From contig JALUJC010000352.1 of the NCBI GenBank assembly GCA_027053375.1, positions 1-6,554 on the forward strand: DNA of 6,554 nt, in the 5' to 3' direction. The notes under the pieces were generated by a model, which saw only the letters and a program-made list of their open reading frames with translations, did not search any database and was not told the origin of the DNA. Below, one piece after another: positions 5,461-6,554 of the stretch. The DNA comes from Caldifarciminota bacterium (GTDB lineage Bacteria > Hydrothermota > Hydrothermia > S141-80). Numbering within the stretch: the first letter of the stretch is position 1; every line of letters begins with the position of its first letter. Both the position numbers and the translations under genes were made by a program.

Positions 5461-6554
5461 AAGGCAGAAACCCTGCCCAGGTGGCACGCCATCAGCTGGA
5501 GAAGGCGGCCCGCGTCATGAATCTGGACCCCGGGCTACTGGAGATTCTCCGTCATCCCAAGCGCATGGTGGAGATCTCCATCCCGGTGAAAATGGATGAC
5601 GGCAGCATACGGGTATTCAAAGGCTTCCGGTGTCAGTACAACGACTTCCGCGGTCCCTTCAAGGGGGGGATCCGGTTTGCCCCTGAAGTTTCCAGGGAGG
5701 AGGTGGAAGCTCTTGCTGCCTGGATGACATGGAAATGTGCGGTCATTGATATTCCCTTTGGCGGTGCCAAGGGAGGGGTGATCTGCAATCCTTTTGAACT
5801 CTCCGAATCCGAACTGCAGCGGCTCACCCGACGGTTTACCTATGAGCTCATGCCCCTCCTGGGTCCGGACATTGATATTCCCGCGCCTGACATGTATACG
5901 GGAAGCAAGACAATGGCCTGGATCATGGACACCTACAGTGTGTTCCGGGGCCATTCCGAGCCCGGGGTGGTGACAGGAAAATCCCGGATCATTGGTGGGT
6001 CAGCCGGTCGCCGGGAAGCCACGGGACACGGGGTGGCCATTGTCACGGATGAGATCCTGAAACTCTACGGCGAATCTCTGGAAGGCAAACGCGTGGCGGT
6101 TCAGGGTTTCGGCAACGTGGGCAGCTTTGCGGCCTATTACCTCCAGAAGCGGTTTGGCGCAAAAGTTGTGGCTGTGCAGGACATCACGGGCACCATCTAT
6201 CATCCCGATGGCCTTCCGGTGGAGAAACTGATGACCTATGTGGACGACCAGAAGGCAGCCTATCAGCAGGGCATGGACATTCCCGGTGTCAAAGGCTTCT
6301 CCGGTGCACAAACCCTGCCCGCTGAGGCGTTTTTCTCGCTGGATGTGGACATCATCGTTCCTGCCGCCATGGAAAACCAGATCCACGAAGGGAACGTGAA
6401 AACAATCCAGGCACGGTTTATTGTGGAAGGTGCCAACGGTCCCACCACGCCTGAGGCGGACGAAGTCCTCTTTTCCAGAAACATCGTGGTGGTGCCGGAT
6501 ATCCTGGCGAACGCGGGCGGTGTGCTGGTTTCCTATTTTGAGTGGGTGCAGGAC
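5457..6554 (+). CDS. gdhA: Glutamate dehydrogenase, Glu/Leu/Phe/Val family (3' partial)
   Basis: The frame is open from the ATG at 5457 to the right edge, giving 366 codons. Family members are usually about 410-450 residues, so roughly the last 50 or more are cut off. The enzyme interconverts glutamate and 2-oxoglutarate plus ammonia with NAD(P)H. The N-terminal substrate domain shows YNDFRGPFKGGIRFAPEV (61-78) with substrate-binding Lys69, TWKCA with Lys93, the catalytic-lysine motif PFGGAKGG with Lys105, and PAPD with catalytic Asp145. The Rossmann domain has the dinucleotide motif QGFGNVG (216-222). Asp242 lies near the end of the second strand of the nucleotide fold, but I would not fix NAD versus NADP from it. 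VEGANGPTTPEAD (323-335) and PDILANAGGV (347-356) close the visible part. It overlaps the yacL-like stop by 4 bp and ends the visible operon. Family identity is very secure; a paralogous Leu/Phe dehydrogenase is unlikely, as those are shorter and differ in these motifs. Confidence 0.95.
   Translation, partial: MKGRNPAQVARHQLEKAARVMNLDPGLLEILRHPKRMVEISIPVKMDDGSIRVFKGFRCQYNDFRGPFKGGIRFAPEVSREEVEALAAWMTWKCAVIDIPFGGAKGGVICNPFELSESELQRLTRRFTYELMPLLGPDIDIPAPDMYTGSKTMAWIMDTYSVFRGHSEPGVVTGKSRIIGGSAGRREATGHGVAIVTDEILKLYGESLEGKRVAVQGFGNVGSFAAYYLQKRFGAKVVAVQDITGTIYHPDGLPVEKLMTYVDDQKAAYQQGMDIPGVKGFSGAQTLPAEAFFSLDVDIIVPAAMENQIHEGNVKTIQARFIVEGANGPTTPEADEVLFSRNIVVVPDILANAGGVLVSYFEWVQD

Overview
The window is an ordinary, gene-dense bacterial chromosomal segment. 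By eye it is moderately GC-rich, and every gene reads on the + strand. The host looks like a diderm (outer-membrane) bacterium. It encodes a membrane-anchored MCE/MlaD-type lipid-transport protein and an exported HtrA protease with two PDZ domains. The MCE protein ends in a Pro-Lys-Arg-Tyr-Val-x-Phe-Ser-x-Phe tail of the kind I associate with the FCB group (Bacteroidota, Calditrichota and related candidate phyla). A radA-yacL pair, best known from Firmicutes, sits beside it. I cannot name a genus; an early-branching or candidate-phylum lineage is possible but is only inference.

Layout. Positions 1-160 hold the last 52 codons of an upstream gene, perhaps a beta-propeller-like repeat protein. 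A terminator-like hairpin (161-194) follows directly. It abuts a convincing sigma-70-type promoter (TTGATG, 17 bp, TATAAT, 196-224). A GTG start with a good Shine-Dalgarno then opens a compact run of six genes: transaldolase (257-919), HtrA/DegP-type protease (932-2326), MlaD/MCE protein (2329-3111), RadA/Sms (3111-4478), YacL-type membrane PIN-TRAM protein (4465-5460) and Glu/Leu/Phe/Val-type glutamate dehydrogenase (5457 to beyond the right edge). Gaps are 12 and 2 bp, followed by overlaps of 1, 14 and 4 bp, so the run is very likely one transcription unit with translational coupling.

Functionally the operon is a mixture. It has central metabolism at both ends (pentose-phosphate carbon shuffling and glutamate/2-oxoglutarate interconversion), two cell-envelope genes (protein quality control and lipid trafficking), and two genes linked to nucleic acids (recombination/branch migration and a predicted membrane-tethered RNase). 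Nothing here looks mobile, viral or defence-related. I found no RNA genes, CRISPR arrays or insertion sequences. No stretch over 100 bp is without a gene. The main points of interest are the back-to-back terminator/promoter, the radA-yacL linkage without disA, the orphan MCE gene, and active-site residues that mark the small aldolase-fold enzyme as a true transaldolase. I do not see a previously undescribed system.
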